From contig LFRS01000183.1 of assembly GCA_001512435.1 (NCBI GenBank), positions 1 through 45,915 of the forward strand: DNA of 45,915 nucleotides, in the 5' to 3' direction. The DNA is from Halothermothrix sp. DTU029 (lineage in GTDB: Bacteria > Bacillota > Halanaerobiia > Halanaerobiales > DTU029). The translations under genes and the position numbers were made by a program. Below are positions 7,397 through 16,443 of the stretch, piece after piece (position 1 is the stretch's first letter; each line of letters starts with the position of its first letter). The notes under the pieces were generated by a model. The model was given only the letters and a program-made list of their open reading frames with translations. It did not search any database and was not told where the DNA came from.

Positions 7397-8677
7397 ATGA
7401 TCAAAATCGGTCTCTTAGGTTTAGGTACTGTTGGTAGTGGGGTATATTCTATATTAGAAAAACATAAGGAGAATTTAAAGAGCAAGGTTGGTACAGAGTT
7501 ACGGATAGAGAAAATACTGGTTAAAGATATTGATAAAAAAAGGGATATAGACTTTGATAAAGCTCTGTTAACAAATAATGTAGAGGATATTCTGGAAAAT
7601 CCGGAAATTGATCTTATTGTAGAACTAATTGGTGGAGAAGAACCAGCCTATCAGTATATAGTCCAGGCTTTAAAAAATGGTAAGGCTGTAGTTACAGCCA
7701 ATAAGTTGCTGATTGCCAGGTATGGACAGGAGATTATGGGCCTGGCAGCTGAAAAAGGAGTCAGTGTTAGTTTTGAAGCCAGTGTAGCAGGGGGAATCCC
7801 CATCATCAGACCCTTGCGGGAATCCTTTGCTGCTAATAAGATTGAGCGGATTTACGGGATTTTAAATGGTACTACCAATTATATCCTGACTAAGATGACA
7901 GAAGAAGGACAGGATTTTCAACTGGCTTTAAAGGAAGCCCAGAAACTGGGCTATGCAGAAAGTGACCCCAGCTCTGATATTAGCGGTACAGATGCAGCCT
8001 ATAAAATCGCAATCCTATCTTCACTGGCATATGAGACTGCTATTGATATAAAAGATGTTCATATAGAGGGTATAGAGAATATTGAAATAGAAGATATTGA
8101 GCTGGCTAAAGAGCTAGGATATCTTATAAAACTTCTGGCTATTAGTAAATTTACTCCTGATGGTATAGATATTCGTGTTCACCCGGCCTTTATTCCTGAA
8201 TACCATCCCCTTGCTTCGGTAAATGATGTTTATAATGCCATTTACCTTTATGGGGATTCAGTTGGGGATGTAATGTTATATGGTCAGGGAGCAGGCCAGA
8301 TGCCCACTGCCAGTGCTGTAGTGGCAGATATTATCCAGGCCAGTAAGGAAATCTATTATGGTTCCCCGGATATTAATGGTCATATTTATAAGAATGACCA
8401 TAAGGTTAAGGATATAAGCCAGGTCCATAATTCCTTTTATCTACGCCTGCAGGTAAAGGATAAGCCAGGGGTACTGGCCAGGATTGCCGAGGTTCTGGGT
8501 AGGAACCAGGTCAGTCTGGCCTCAGTTATCCAGAAACATCGTTATGCTCCTGTTGTACCAATTGTATTAGTAACTCATCAAGTAAAAGAGGAGAATTTGC
8601 AGAAGTCTATTGCTGAGTTTAAAAATTTAGATGAAGTTATAGCTATCAATAATATAATCAGGGTTGAAGAATTATAA
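7397..8677 (+). CDS. hom: homoserine dehydrogenase
   Basis: Reduces aspartate semialdehyde to homoserine at the branch towards threonine and methionine. The N-terminal NAD(P) fold begins GLLGLGTVGSGV; the catalytic region contains GILNGTTNYILTKM and AESDPSSDISGTDAAYK. A C-terminal ACT domain (LRLQVKDKPGVLARIAEVL) suggests feedback by an amino acid, usually threonine. Length 426 is normal. GGGAAGGAAG precedes the ATG. It lies between thrB and an aspartokinase, forming a compact aspartate-family block, though gaps of 110 and 48 bp leave room for internal promoters. Confidence 0.97.
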   Translation: MIKIGLLGLGTVGSGVYSILEKHKENLKSKVGTELRIEKILVKDIDKKRDIDFDKALLTNNVEDILENPEIDLIVELIGGEEPAYQYIVQALKNGKAVVTANKLLIARYGQEIMGLAAEKGVSVSFEASVAGGIPIIRPLRESFAANKIERIYGILNGTTNYILTKMTEEGQDFQLALKEAQKLGYAESDPSSDISGTDAAYKIAILSSLAYETAIDIKDVHIEGIENIEIEDIELAKELGYLIKLLAISKFTPDGIDIRVHPAFIPEYHPLASVNDVYNAIYLYGDSVGDVMLYGQGAGQMPTASAVVADIIQASKEIYYGSPDINGHIYKNDHKVKDISQVHNSFYLRLQVKDKPGVLARIAEVLGRNQVSLASVIQKHRYAPVVPIVLVTHQVKEENLQKSIAEFKNLDEVIAINNIIRVEEL

Positions 8678-8725
8678 GACTAAGATTATAATAAATGAAG
8701 AAAACTTGATCTAGTTAAAGGTGGG

Positions 8726-9958
8726 ATGATTAGATTGGCCTTAATTGTACAAAAATATGGTGGTACTTCTGTCAGTAATGTGGAAAGAATCAATAATGTA
8801 GCTGATAGGATTATAAGTGAATATAAAAAAGGAAACCAGATGGTTATCGTAGTATCTGCAATGGGTGATTCAACAGATAAATTGATAGATTTGATGAACC
8901 AGATTACCAGTAATCCCGATCCACGGGAAGCTGATATGTTGTTAACTACTGGGGAACAGGTTTCTATAGCTCTTTTAAGTATGGCTATACAGGAGAAAGG
9001 CTATAAGGCAATTTCTTTAACTGGTAGCCAGGTGAGGATAGAGACAAATGATCATCATAACCATGCGGAGATAATGAAGATAGACAATAGCAGGATTAAT
9101 AAGGAATTGGCTGAAGGGAAAATCGTTGTCATTGCCGGTTTTCAGGGTATTAATTCTCATAATGATTTTACAACTCTGGGCAGAGGAGGTTCTGATACAA
9201 CTGCTGTAGCCCTTGCTGCTTCATTAAAGGCTGATCGTTGTGAGATTTACTCTGATGTTGATGGTATATATACCACTGATCCCCGTATGGTAACAGAAGC
9301 CAGCAAGCTGGATTTTATATCCTATGAGGAGATGTTGGAACTGGCCAGCCTTGGTGCCAAGGTACTTCATCCCCGCTCAGTGGAACTGGCCAAATTTTAT
9401 AATATAAAACTATATATTGCATCCAGTTTTAATAATCAGCCTGGAACAATGGTAGGAGGAATGGATAATATGGAGAAAAAAAGAAGTGTTACCGGGGTTA
9501 CTGTTGATAAAGAACAGGTCAAAGTAACTGTGGCCAAGGTGCCTGATCAGCCCGGTGTAGCTGGTAAACTCTTTACTAAACTGGCAGATAACAATATTAA
9601 TGTTGATATGATTATACAGAACTTACAGCACAATAGTAAAAACGATATAACCTTTACCCTGCATACTAATGATTTAAATAAGGGAATAAAATACATTGAA
9701 GAGATTGCAGAAGAATTAGGGGCAGAAAATGTTTATATTGATGAAGATGTGGCAAAGGTATCCATTGTAGGTGCAGGAATGATCACAACACCAGGTACAG
9801 CAGCCAAAATGTTTAATATTCTGGGTGAAAATAATATTAATATACAGATGATTTCTACTGCAGATATAAAGGTATCCTGCCTTATTGAGAAAAAACATGC
9901 TGACCTGGCTGTCAAAATATTACATGAAGGTTTTGAATTGGATAAGATAAAATTATAA
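8726..9958 (+). CDS. lysC: aspartate kinase, two-ACT-domain type
   Basis: Phosphorylates aspartate, the first step of lysine, threonine and methionine synthesis. The kinase domain begins ALIVQKYGGTSV and has TTLGRGGSDTTAVALAA; two ACT domains follow (VPDQPGVAGKLFTKLADN and AKVSIVGAGMITTPGTAAKM). Length about 410 is typical. Two starts are possible: ATG 8726 as listed, or TTG 8735, which gives the usual MALIVQKYGG and lies 9-10 bases after AAGGTGGG; the ribosome site favours 8735. A second in-frame start inside the gene may yield a separate ACT subunit. It is paired with hom, suggesting service to the threonine branch, while the other aspartokinase in this window sits with dap genes. Confidence 0.95.
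   Translation: MIRLALIVQKYGGTSVSNVERINNVADRIISEYKKGNQMVIVVSAMGDSTDKLIDLMNQITSNPDPREADMLLTTGEQVSIALLSMAIQEKGYKAISLTGSQVRIETNDHHNHAEIMKIDNSRINKELAEGKIVVIAGFQGINSHNDFTTLGRGGSDTTAVALAASLKADRCEIYSDVDGIYTTDPRMVTEASKLDFISYEEMLELASLGAKVLHPRSVELAKFYNIKLYIASSFNNQPGTMVGGMDNMEKKRSVTGVTVDKEQVKVTVAKVPDQPGVAGKLFTKLADNNINVDMIIQNLQHNSKNDITFTLHTNDLNKGIKYIEEIAEELGAENVYIDEDVAKVSIVGAGMITTPGTAAKMFNILGENNINIQMISTADIKVSCLIEKKHADLAVKILHEGFELDKIKL
9455..9472 (+). promoter_or_regulatory. internal ribosome binding site and start for an ACT-only LysC beta subunit
   Basis: Inside lysC, GGAGG (9455-9459) is followed 10 bases later by an in-frame ATG (9470). Initiation there would give a 162-residue protein made of the two ACT domains. 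Bacillus subtilis aspartokinase II makes a beta subunit of nearly this size from an internal start in the same place. An ATG at 9461 is too close to the site to be efficient. Confidence 0.55.
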
Positions 9959-9986
9959 ATATTTTATGCTAAATAATAATAAGGGG

Positions 9987-10018
9987 AATAGTGGCTACGG
10001 CCACTATTTTCTCTTTTT
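9987..10018 (+). terminator. intrinsic terminator after lysC
   Basis: AATAGTGGC, loop TACG, GCCACTATT: a perfect 9-bp stem with a tetraloop followed by TTCTCTTTTT. It closes the thrB-hom-lysC block. Confidence 0.85.
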
Positions 10019-10111
10019 ACCTTCTATTGCTTATTCTTTTGTATAATGATAAAATATTAATAATAATATGCCTGATAAATCAGATATTAGATAGGGAGAG
10101 GAAGAATTTAA

Positions 10112-11431
10112 ATGAGAAGAATTCGTTTCCTCCACACTGCAGATTTACATCTAGGTAGTAGCTTGAGTATAGGTGGGGAATATTCCGCAGCTTTATCACC
10201 TTTACTTGACAATGCTATCTATGATGCCTTTAGTCGTCTCTGTGCAGAGGCTATTGACAAGCAGGTGGATTTTGTTCTGATTTCCGGAGATTTATATGAT
10301 GGGGGTAGTCGTTCTGTAAAGGCCAATATTTTTTTCAACCAGGAATGTGAAAAATTGGCCAGCCATAATATACCTGTCTATATAATTGCTGGCAATCATG
10401 ACCCTCTTTCATTTCACAGGGAACTAATAGCTCCTCCGGAAAATGTACATCTTTTTGGGGGAGAAGGACCGGCAAGTATGGAGGTATATGACCAGAATGG
10501 CGAGATTATTGCTAATATAATTGGCTGTTCCTATAATAACCGGGCAGAATCCCGTAAAGTACACCTGGATTATAGGGGAAAAGCAGGTATCTGGAATATT
10601 GGCCTTTTACATACTCAACTGGAAGCAGAAAACAACTACTATCTGCCTGCTTCTATAAAGGAATTACAGGAAAATGAAGAAATACACTATTGGGCCCTGG
10701 GTCATCTTCATCAACATAATGTGTTGTGGCAGGAGAAAAACAGGGCAATTGTTTATCCTGGAATTCCCCAGGGCAGGGATATGGGGGAAGAAGGCCCTGG
10801 TGGGGCTGTACTGGTAGACCTGGTCCCTGATAGTGAACCAGAAATTAAGTATATTAACCTTTCTTCACTTATCTACCAGAGGATAGAAATACCGGTGGAT
10901 AGTATTCAAAAAGGAAACCTTATTGATTTGCAAAGGTTAATCATGGAGATCGGAGAGGAATTATTAAAAAACCATTTTTATCTTCCCTTAAATAATGAAC
11001 AAATAGTTGAGGCTTATATAGTGGACTGGGTTTTAACAGGCAGAAGTGAAGTAAGTAGTATATTAAAAAGGGAGAAAGAAGAAGCCTTTGAATACTTATT
11101 GAATTCTCTTCAGGAGACTTTTATCAGTAGGAAGCCTATGCTCTGGAGCAGGAAAATAATAGATCGTACCGGTATGCCTATTGATGAAAGCTTGATTCAG
11201 AACAATTCTATATACCAGGATATAGAGAAAATCATCTTTTTCCTGAAGGAAAACCCTGATTTTCAGGAAGAATTACTTGAAGAATTGGGTCTTATCTGGT
11301 CTGGTGATGCCGACCATGAAGAGTTAGACCCTACATTATTTCATCTCAATAATACTACTTTAGAAGCAGTATTGAGACAGGCCCGGCAGCTTATACTGGA
11401 AGAACTTTTAACCAGGAGGGAGTTAGCGTGA
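10112..11431 (+). CDS. YhaO/SbcD-like DNA repair metallophosphoesterase
   Basis: A 439-residue calcineurin-like phosphoesterase of the Mre11/SbcD/YhaO group, a likely Mn-dependent nuclease. The metal motifs are in order: HTADLHLGS near the N-terminus, SGDLYDGG, AGNHDPLS, and ALGHLHQHN. The C-terminal ~200 residues are helical, probably the capping region that contacts the ATPase partner. The next gene starts within the stop codon of this one, so they are coupled. A TATAAT at 10042-10047 lies upstream, but I found no convincing -35. By analogy with SbcCD and YhaON it probably processes DNA ends in recombination or repair. Specific substrate unknown. Confidence 0.85.
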   Translation: MRRIRFLHTADLHLGSSLSIGGEYSAALSPLLDNAIYDAFSRLCAEAIDKQVDFVLISGDLYDGGSRSVKANIFFNQECEKLASHNIPVYIIAGNHDPLSFHRELIAPPENVHLFGGEGPASMEVYDQNGEIIANIIGCSYNNRAESRKVHLDYRGKAGIWNIGLLHTQLEAENNYYLPASIKELQENEEIHYWALGHLHQHNVLWQEKNRAIVYPGIPQGRDMGEEGPGGAVLVDLVPDSEPEIKYINLSSLIYQRIEIPVDSIQKGNLIDLQRLIMEIGEELLKNHFYLPLNNEQIVEAYIVDWVLTGRSEVSSILKREKEEAFEYLLNSLQETFISRKPMLWSRKIIDRTGMPIDESLIQNNSIYQDIEKIIFFLKENPDFQEELLEELGLIWSGDADHEELDPTLFHLNNTTLEAVLRQARQLILEELLTRRELA

Positions 11432-14310
11432 GGATAAAGAGATTATTTATCAAAGATTTTGGTATTTTTCATAATGAGTTAATTGAAGATATTGCTCCTG
11501 GTCTTGTAGTTATAGGTGGCCATAATCGGGCTGGCAAAACTACTTTTATGGAATTGTTGAGATATCTTCCCTTTGGTTTCCCCAGAAAGAAAAAATTTAT
11601 TTTAGCCCGGAACAGGCATGAAGTTGAAGCCACTATTAGCCTCAGTGATAATGAGGAGGCAAATTTATATTTACAGGGCTATAGTGCCCCGCTAATAAAG
11701 GGCAGCAAAGAGATTGCCTCTACCAGTGAACTTTTTTATCAAATGGATCCCTTTACATATCAACAGTTATTTACCATCAGTCTTGATGAATTGCAATATT
11801 ACCGCTTTAATAATAATGAAAAAGACAAGCTACATTCTATTCTTCTGGGAGCAGGATTAAAGGAATTCATTTTGGCACCTCAACTGGAGGAATTTTTTTA
11901 TAAGGAAGCGGAAAAAATCGGTGGAAAACAGGGTGACCCAAAGGTCAAGGAGTTTAAGCCCTATTATCTAATGATCAGAGATGGAATGAAATTACAGGCA
12001 GAGGCTTCCCGGCAGGTAGAGAGATTTCATGAAAAACAGCTTGAGTTAAAAAGTACAGAAGATAATATCAGAGAAAATGAAGAAGAGAAAGAAATACTGG
12101 AAGATGAGTTATATAGGCTGGATATATTAAAAAACAATTATCATCTCTATGCTGAAATAGTGGAAATCAAGAATAGGTTAACAAAAGATGAAGTCAGCAG
12201 ATATTTGCAGGAAAATATTAATTTCTATCCAGAAAGGGCTAAAGACCTCCTGGATAGGTTTAATAAAAAGAAAGAGGAAATCAAGGAATTAAGCCAGAGA
12301 ATAAGAGAAAAATATGGGGCAGAGATCAGCAAGGACCTGGTAGAGAGGATCTCCAGGCATAAGATGGATATTGAGCAATTAAAAGAAAAGGTTGCCGGCT
12401 TAAAGGAAAAGGTAAACTTTTATTTTGAAAAAGAAGCAAGACTGGAGAGAGAAGAAAAGGATTTAAAAAACTCTCTCTTAACTATTAACCAGGACTGGCA
12501 GGGTGGACTGGAAGAGATAGCTGCCATTCAGGTTGATCAGATTGAACTGGAAGTCCTCCAACAAAAAATAGAAAAGTATAATAAGGTAAGTAGTAATCTG
12601 GACAGGGAAAAGAGTAATCTGCAGGAATATCAGGAAAGAAAAGATTATCTGGAAAAGGCAATTGAGGGGATACAGGTTAACAAACCCTTTAAGATGTTGA
12701 ATATATATTTCCTGGGTTCTTTTATCTTTATTCTGGCAGGTTTTCTGCTGGCAAGACTTAACATATATTTTACTCTTTTTTCTCTGGTGGGAGTTTTAGG
12801 ACTGGGTATCTATTCCCTATATAAATATACAACAGAAAAAAACTACCTATTATATGAAGAAAAGAGCAAAATAGAAATCCATAATTTAGATTTAAGAATC
12901 AGTTCCAGGGAAGAAAAGATCAAGGATTATATGGAGTCTTTAGAACCTCTGGAAGAAGAATTTAATGAGTACAGGAAAATGTTGGGCTTAAATAGGAATG
13001 CTTCTCCTGAGTTTATCCGGGAATACTATAAAGAACTACAGGGGCTTAAGGCTAAAGCCAATCAATTAAAAACAGAAAAAAATGAATTAGCACAGGACTT
13101 CATAACTCTGGAAGAAGAACTGAAAAAGATTGTTGACCTGATAAATATTTTCCCTGAGTTGTTATCTGCCCAGATAATAGATCAGGACCTGGATCTTCAC
13201 CTCCAGGACCAGCAAATTTTTGTAGCAGTGAAAGATTTATATGAATTTAAGGATAATATAATGGCCTTGCTGGTTCTTGATAGGGAAAACAGAGAAATAG
13301 ATTTTGAGGTAAAAGAGCTTTTAACCAGTGCTGGCATGGAATATAGGGAGGAAAGCGGAGATCCAGGTATGGTACTGGAGGAATACTTGCAGGATTGTGA
13401 AAAATATCTGCAGTATAGCCGTTTACAGGAACGGATGGAACTCTTAAGAGGACAGATTCAGGTAGTTTTAAATACAGAAGCAGCCAGGAAGGCCATGGAT
13501 AGCCTGAAGATAGAAGTAGGTCAAGGAATAAAAGAGCCAGGGGAAAGTGCAGAATTATATCATAAATTTATATATCTCTATAATCAATTCTCCTCCCTGG
13601 ACATAGTTGAGGAAACCTATAATTTAAGGAAACGGAAACTGGCTCAGCTGGAAGAAATCCTGGATAAGGAGAAAAAGGACTTAATTAGCATCCAGCGGGA
13701 GCTGGCTGAACTGGCTACAGATGAGGCTTTAAAGAAAGCTTCCCAGCTTATTGATGAAGGCAGAAAAGATTTGAGTATCCTGGCAGAAGAATATGCTGTC
13801 AGGAAAACAGCAGCCTTTATTTTGAGAAAGGTAAGAGAGATCTTTATACAAGAGACCAGAGATAAATTATTGGCAGGAGCCAGTAAATATTTTCGTGAAA
13901 TCACCAGGGGAGAATATAAGGCTATCCTGCCAAAAGATAACATCATGGAGAGCGATTTTCAGGCCATCCTGAAAGATGGTACTATCCAGGAAAGCATAGA
14001 TTTGTTAAGCCGGGGAACCCTGGAGCAATTATTCCTTGCTATCAGAATCAGTAGAATCAAAGAAATAGAGCCAGCTCTTCCGGTAATTATTGATGATAGT
14101 TTTGTTAATTTCGATAATTTTCATTTAACAGAATCCCTTGCCTTGATAAAAGAACTGGCCAGTACCCATCAGGTTTTTCTCTTAACCTGTCACTCCCATC
14201 TGGTGGATTCCTGCCTGGAAGATATTCCTATTCAATTCTGGAAACTGGAGCGGGGCCGTTTTTCAAGAAGCAATAGGGAAGACCTGGTAGAATATTTAAG
14301 CCTGGAATAG
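11428..14310 (+). CDS. YhaN/SbcC-like AAA ATPase with long coiled coil
   Basis: A 960-residue SMC/Rad50-like ATPase. The Walker A motif GGHNRAGKTT is near residue 31; long charged coiled-coil stretches follow; the C-terminus carries the signature LLSRGTLEQLFLAIRIS and Walker B VIIDDSFVNFD. In the middle, two hydrophobic stretches (about residues 417-460, e.g. FLGSFIFILAGFLLA) sit where Rad50 has its zinc hook, and no CxxC is visible there, so the coils may be anchored in the membrane as in YhaN-type proteins. The start is GTG, overlapping the stop of the nuclease gene. It probably forms a nuclease-ATPase complex with its neighbour. Confidence 0.85.
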   Translation: MRIKRLFIKDFGIFHNELIEDIAPGLVVIGGHNRAGKTTFMELLRYLPFGFPRKKKFILARNRHEVEATISLSDNEEANLYLQGYSAPLIKGSKEIASTSELFYQMDPFTYQQLFTISLDELQYYRFNNNEKDKLHSILLGAGLKEFILAPQLEEFFYKEAEKIGGKQGDPKVKEFKPYYLMIRDGMKLQAEASRQVERFHEKQLELKSTEDNIRENEEEKEILEDELYRLDILKNNYHLYAEIVEIKNRLTKDEVSRYLQENINFYPERAKDLLDRFNKKKEEIKELSQRIREKYGAEISKDLVERISRHKMDIEQLKEKVAGLKEKVNFYFEKEARLEREEKDLKNSLLTINQDWQGGLEEIAAIQVDQIELEVLQQKIEKYNKVSSNLDREKSNLQEYQERKDYLEKAIEGIQVNKPFKMLNIYFLGSFIFILAGFLLARLNIYFTLFSLVGVLGLGIYSLYKYTTEKNYLLYEEKSKIEIHNLDLRISSREEKIKDYMESLEPLEEEFNEYRKMLGLNRNASPEFIREYYKELQGLKAKANQLKTEKNELAQDFITLEEELKKIVDLINIFPELLSAQIIDQDLDLHLQDQQIFVAVKDLYEFKDNIMALLVLDRENREIDFEVKELLTSAGMEYREESGDPGMVLEEYLQDCEKYLQYSRLQERMELLRGQIQVVLNTEAARKAMDSLKIEVGQGIKEPGESAELYHKFIYLYNQFSSLDIVEETYNLRKRKLAQLEEILDKEKKDLISIQRELAELATDEALKKASQLIDEGRKDLSILAEEYAVRKTAAFILRKVREIFIQETRDKLLAGASKYFREITRGEYKAILPKDNIMESDFQAILKDGTIQESIDLLSRGTLEQLFLAIRISRIKEIEPALPVIIDDSFVNFDNFHLTESLALIKELASTHQVFLLTCHSHLVDSCLEDIPIQFWKLERGRFSRSNREDLVEYLSLE

Positions 14311-14343
14311 ATGGGGTACATATAAGGGGTGTTTTTTGAACCT

Positions 14344-14832
14344 TTACAGGGGGTATTTTCTGATTACCCCACAGGCCAGTCTTTTTCCAGCATTCCCTGC
14401 CGGCTGGCTCCGATAGTCATCAGGGTTTTCATGGATAATTACGGAACGGCCAAGTACATCAATAGGTTTAAATCTATTGGTGAAAAAACACATTCTGGCT
14501 ACCCCATTATTGGAAAATAGAACCGGGAAATCACCGGCATGGTTGCCATGGGGTTGGTTGTCTGGGTTCCAGTGGCCACCGGCTGCTAAAAAAGGATTAT
14601 CTGGATCACCAATCTCACAGGTGCCATTTTCATGGAGATGGAATCCATGGGGGCCGACTGGATTGGCATTTGTAGCTGCCTGGTAGGGAGGCAAACCCCT
14701 TATATCTGCACATACCAGGGTCCCGCCAGGGGCATTATAAAAATTAACGACACCTCTGATAGAGGGAGCCAGAGGACCTCCCCTTAGATTGGCCCTGATC
14801 GGGGCCGGTTTTCTTCTGAAGAGATAAAACAT
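14344..14832 (-). CDS. sodC: Cu/Zn superoxide dismutase, no signal peptide
   Basis: Dismutates superoxide. All metal ligands are visible: H65 and H67 (GFHLHENGTC), bridging H87 (GGHWNP), H95, H98 and D101 (PHGNHAGD), and H134 (VIIHENPDD). The disulfide pair C72/C154 and the active-site arginine R151 (GKRLACGVI) are kept. Length is 162. Unlike Gram-negative SodC it has no export signal; the N-terminus resembles cytosolic or spore-associated Firmicute relatives. AGGGGGAAA precedes the ATG. It lies alone on the minus strand between yhaN-like and asnS. Two 60-base lines inside it are 50% and 60% GC, against 37% in a line of the neighbouring gene, which hints at acquisition by transfer. Confidence 0.93.
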   Translation of the reverse strand: MFYLFRRKPAPIRANLRGGPLAPSIRGVVNFYNAPGGTLVCADIRGLPPYQAATNANPVGPHGFHLHENGTCEIGDPDNPFLAAGGHWNPDNQPHGNHAGDFPVLFSNNGVARMCFFTNRFKPIDVLGRSVIIHENPDDYRSQPAGNAGKRLACGVIRKYPL

Positions 14833-14919
14833 AAGTGTTTCCCCCTAATTAGAATTACTTTAAATAATTAAGCTCATTCTATAGAAGAATATAGATATAA
14901 TATGCAGGAAAAAGGGAGG

Positions 14920-14939
14920 CTGTTAAGTTTTCTTAGCAG
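14920..14939 (+). other. hairpin in the leader of asnS
   Basis: CTGTTAAG, loop TTTT, CTTAGCAG forms an 8-bp stem with one G-U pair, followed by TATTTTATTTT. It lies downstream of a TATAAT (14896-14901, no good -35) and about 100 bp before asnS, so it could be a weak attenuator or the end of an unseen leader transcript. I see no T-box signature around it. Confidence 0.3.
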
Positions 14940-15037
14940 GTATTTTATTTTAGAGCAAGAATTATTACTAATGGCTAAGGTATTTAAAACTTAATAAGAT
15001 AAAGATTAAAACATTAATGAGGAGGAAAAAAATAGGC

Positions 15038-16435
15038 ATGGATTATTTTAGCAGAACAAAAGTAAAAGATATTATCTACAATAATGTCAGAGAAGAGGAT
15101 TATAATGATATTACTGTACTGGGCTGGGTCCGGACCAAAAGGGTTTCCAGTAATATTGCCTTTATTGAGCTAAATGATGGTAGCTCCTTGAAAAATTTAC
15201 AGATTGTTATTCTGGAACCAGATAAATTCCCCCTGGATAAAATCAGTACAGGCTGTAGTATCAGGGTGAAGGGTTATCTGGAAGCCTCTCCAGGAGCAGA
15301 ACAGAATATAGAGATGAAGGCAGAAGAGATCAGTCTTATAGGGGAGGTACCTGCTGATTATCCCTTACAGAAAAAAAGACATAGTTTTGAGTTTTTAAGG
15401 GAAATTGCTCATTTACGGCCCAGGACAAATACCTTTGGTGTTATTAACCGTTTTCGGAGTAAGATGGCCTATGGGATACATAAATATTTCCAGGAGAAGG
15501 GCTTTTATTATATCCATTCACCTATTATTACCACATCAGATGCTGAAGGTGCTGGAGAAATGTTTCGTCTAACTACCCTGGATTTAAATAATTTACCACG
15601 CCTGGAAGATGGCAGAATAGATTTTAGGGAAGATTTCTTTGGCCAGGAGGCTGGCCTTACTGTCAGTGGTCAACTGGAAGCAGAGGTCCTGGCAACTGCC
15701 ATTGGTGATGTATATACCTTTGGGCCTACTTTCCGGGCAGAGAATTCCAATACTTCCCGACATGCTTCTGAGTTCTGGATGATTGAACCAGAGATGGCCT
15801 TCTGTGAACTGGATGAGATGATGGATGTTATAGAGGATTTCATCAAGTTTCTTTTCCGGTATGCTCTGGAAGAAGCTGAAGAGGAGATGAAGTTCTTTAA
15901 TCAGTGGATAGATAAAGGCCGTATTAAGATACTGGAAGACATCATCAAGGCTGATTTTGGCCGTATAAGCTATACTGAAGCTATTGATATCCTGGAAAAG
16001 GCAGATGTGAAATTTGAATATCCGGTACAATGGGGTATTGATCTCCAGTCTGAACATGAAAGGTATCTGACAGAGAAATATTTTAAGAAACCAATTATGG
16101 TTACTGATTATCCAAAAGATATTAAGGCCTTTTATATGCGGCTGAATGATGATAATAAGACTGTCCGGGCTGTGGATTGTTTGGTACCACAGGTTGGTGA
16201 AATAGTTGGTGGTAGTCAAAGGGAAGAGAGATATGATGTTCTCCTGGCAAGAATGAAAGAAATGGGGATGGATATAGATAAATATCAATGGTTCCTGGAT
16301 TTGAGAAAATACGGAACTGTTCCTCATTCAGGCTTTGGCCTTGGCTTTGAAAGAATTCTTATGTATATCTCCGGGATGAGTAATATCCGGGATGTGATTC
16401 CTTTCCCGAGAACTCCTGGAAATGCCAGATTCTAA
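15038..16435 (+). CDS. asnS: asparaginyl-tRNA synthetase
   Basis: Charges tRNA-Asn with asparagine. Class II synthetase with an N-terminal OB-fold (VLGWVRTKRVSSNIAFIELNDGS) and catalytic motifs FRAENSNTSRHASEFWMIEPE (motif 2 region) and GFGLGFERILMYISG (motif 3). The FRAENSNTSRH form separates it from AspRS. I start at ATG 15038, after GAGGAGG at 15019; the track's ATG 15017 overlaps that ribosome site. This gives 465 residues, the standard length. The FAD oxidoreductase downstream has its ribosome site on the asnS stop codon, so they are probably co-transcribed. Confidence 0.96.
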   Translation: MDYFSRTKVKDIIYNNVREEDYNDITVLGWVRTKRVSSNIAFIELNDGSSLKNLQIVILEPDKFPLDKISTGCSIRVKGYLEASPGAEQNIEMKAEEISLIGEVPADYPLQKKRHSFEFLREIAHLRPRTNTFGVINRFRSKMAYGIHKYFQEKGFYYIHSPIITTSDAEGAGEMFRLTTLDLNNLPRLEDGRIDFREDFFGQEAGLTVSGQLEAEVLATAIGDVYTFGPTFRAENSNTSRHASEFWMIEPEMAFCELDEMMDVIEDFIKFLFRYALEEAEEEMKFFNQWIDKGRIKILEDIIKADFGRISYTEAIDILEKADVKFEYPVQWGIDLQSEHERYLTEKYFKKPIMVTDYPKDIKAFYMRLNDDNKTVRAVDCLVPQVGEIVGGSQREERYDVLLARMKEMGMDIDKYQWFLDLRKYGTVPHSGFGLGFERILMYISGMSNIRDVIPFPRTPGNARF

Positions 16436-16443
16436 GGAGGTCA

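Noticed and set aside
14329-14686. Two plus-strand frames (63 and 69 codons) across the sodC region
   Set aside because: They are complements of the well-supported sodC on the minus strand.
15593-16327. 244-codon open frame on the minus strand, antisense to asnS
   Set aside because: It overlaps a certain gene fully, has no ribosome site, and its Ile/His/Phe-rich translation resembles no protein family; a shadow of asnS codon usage.
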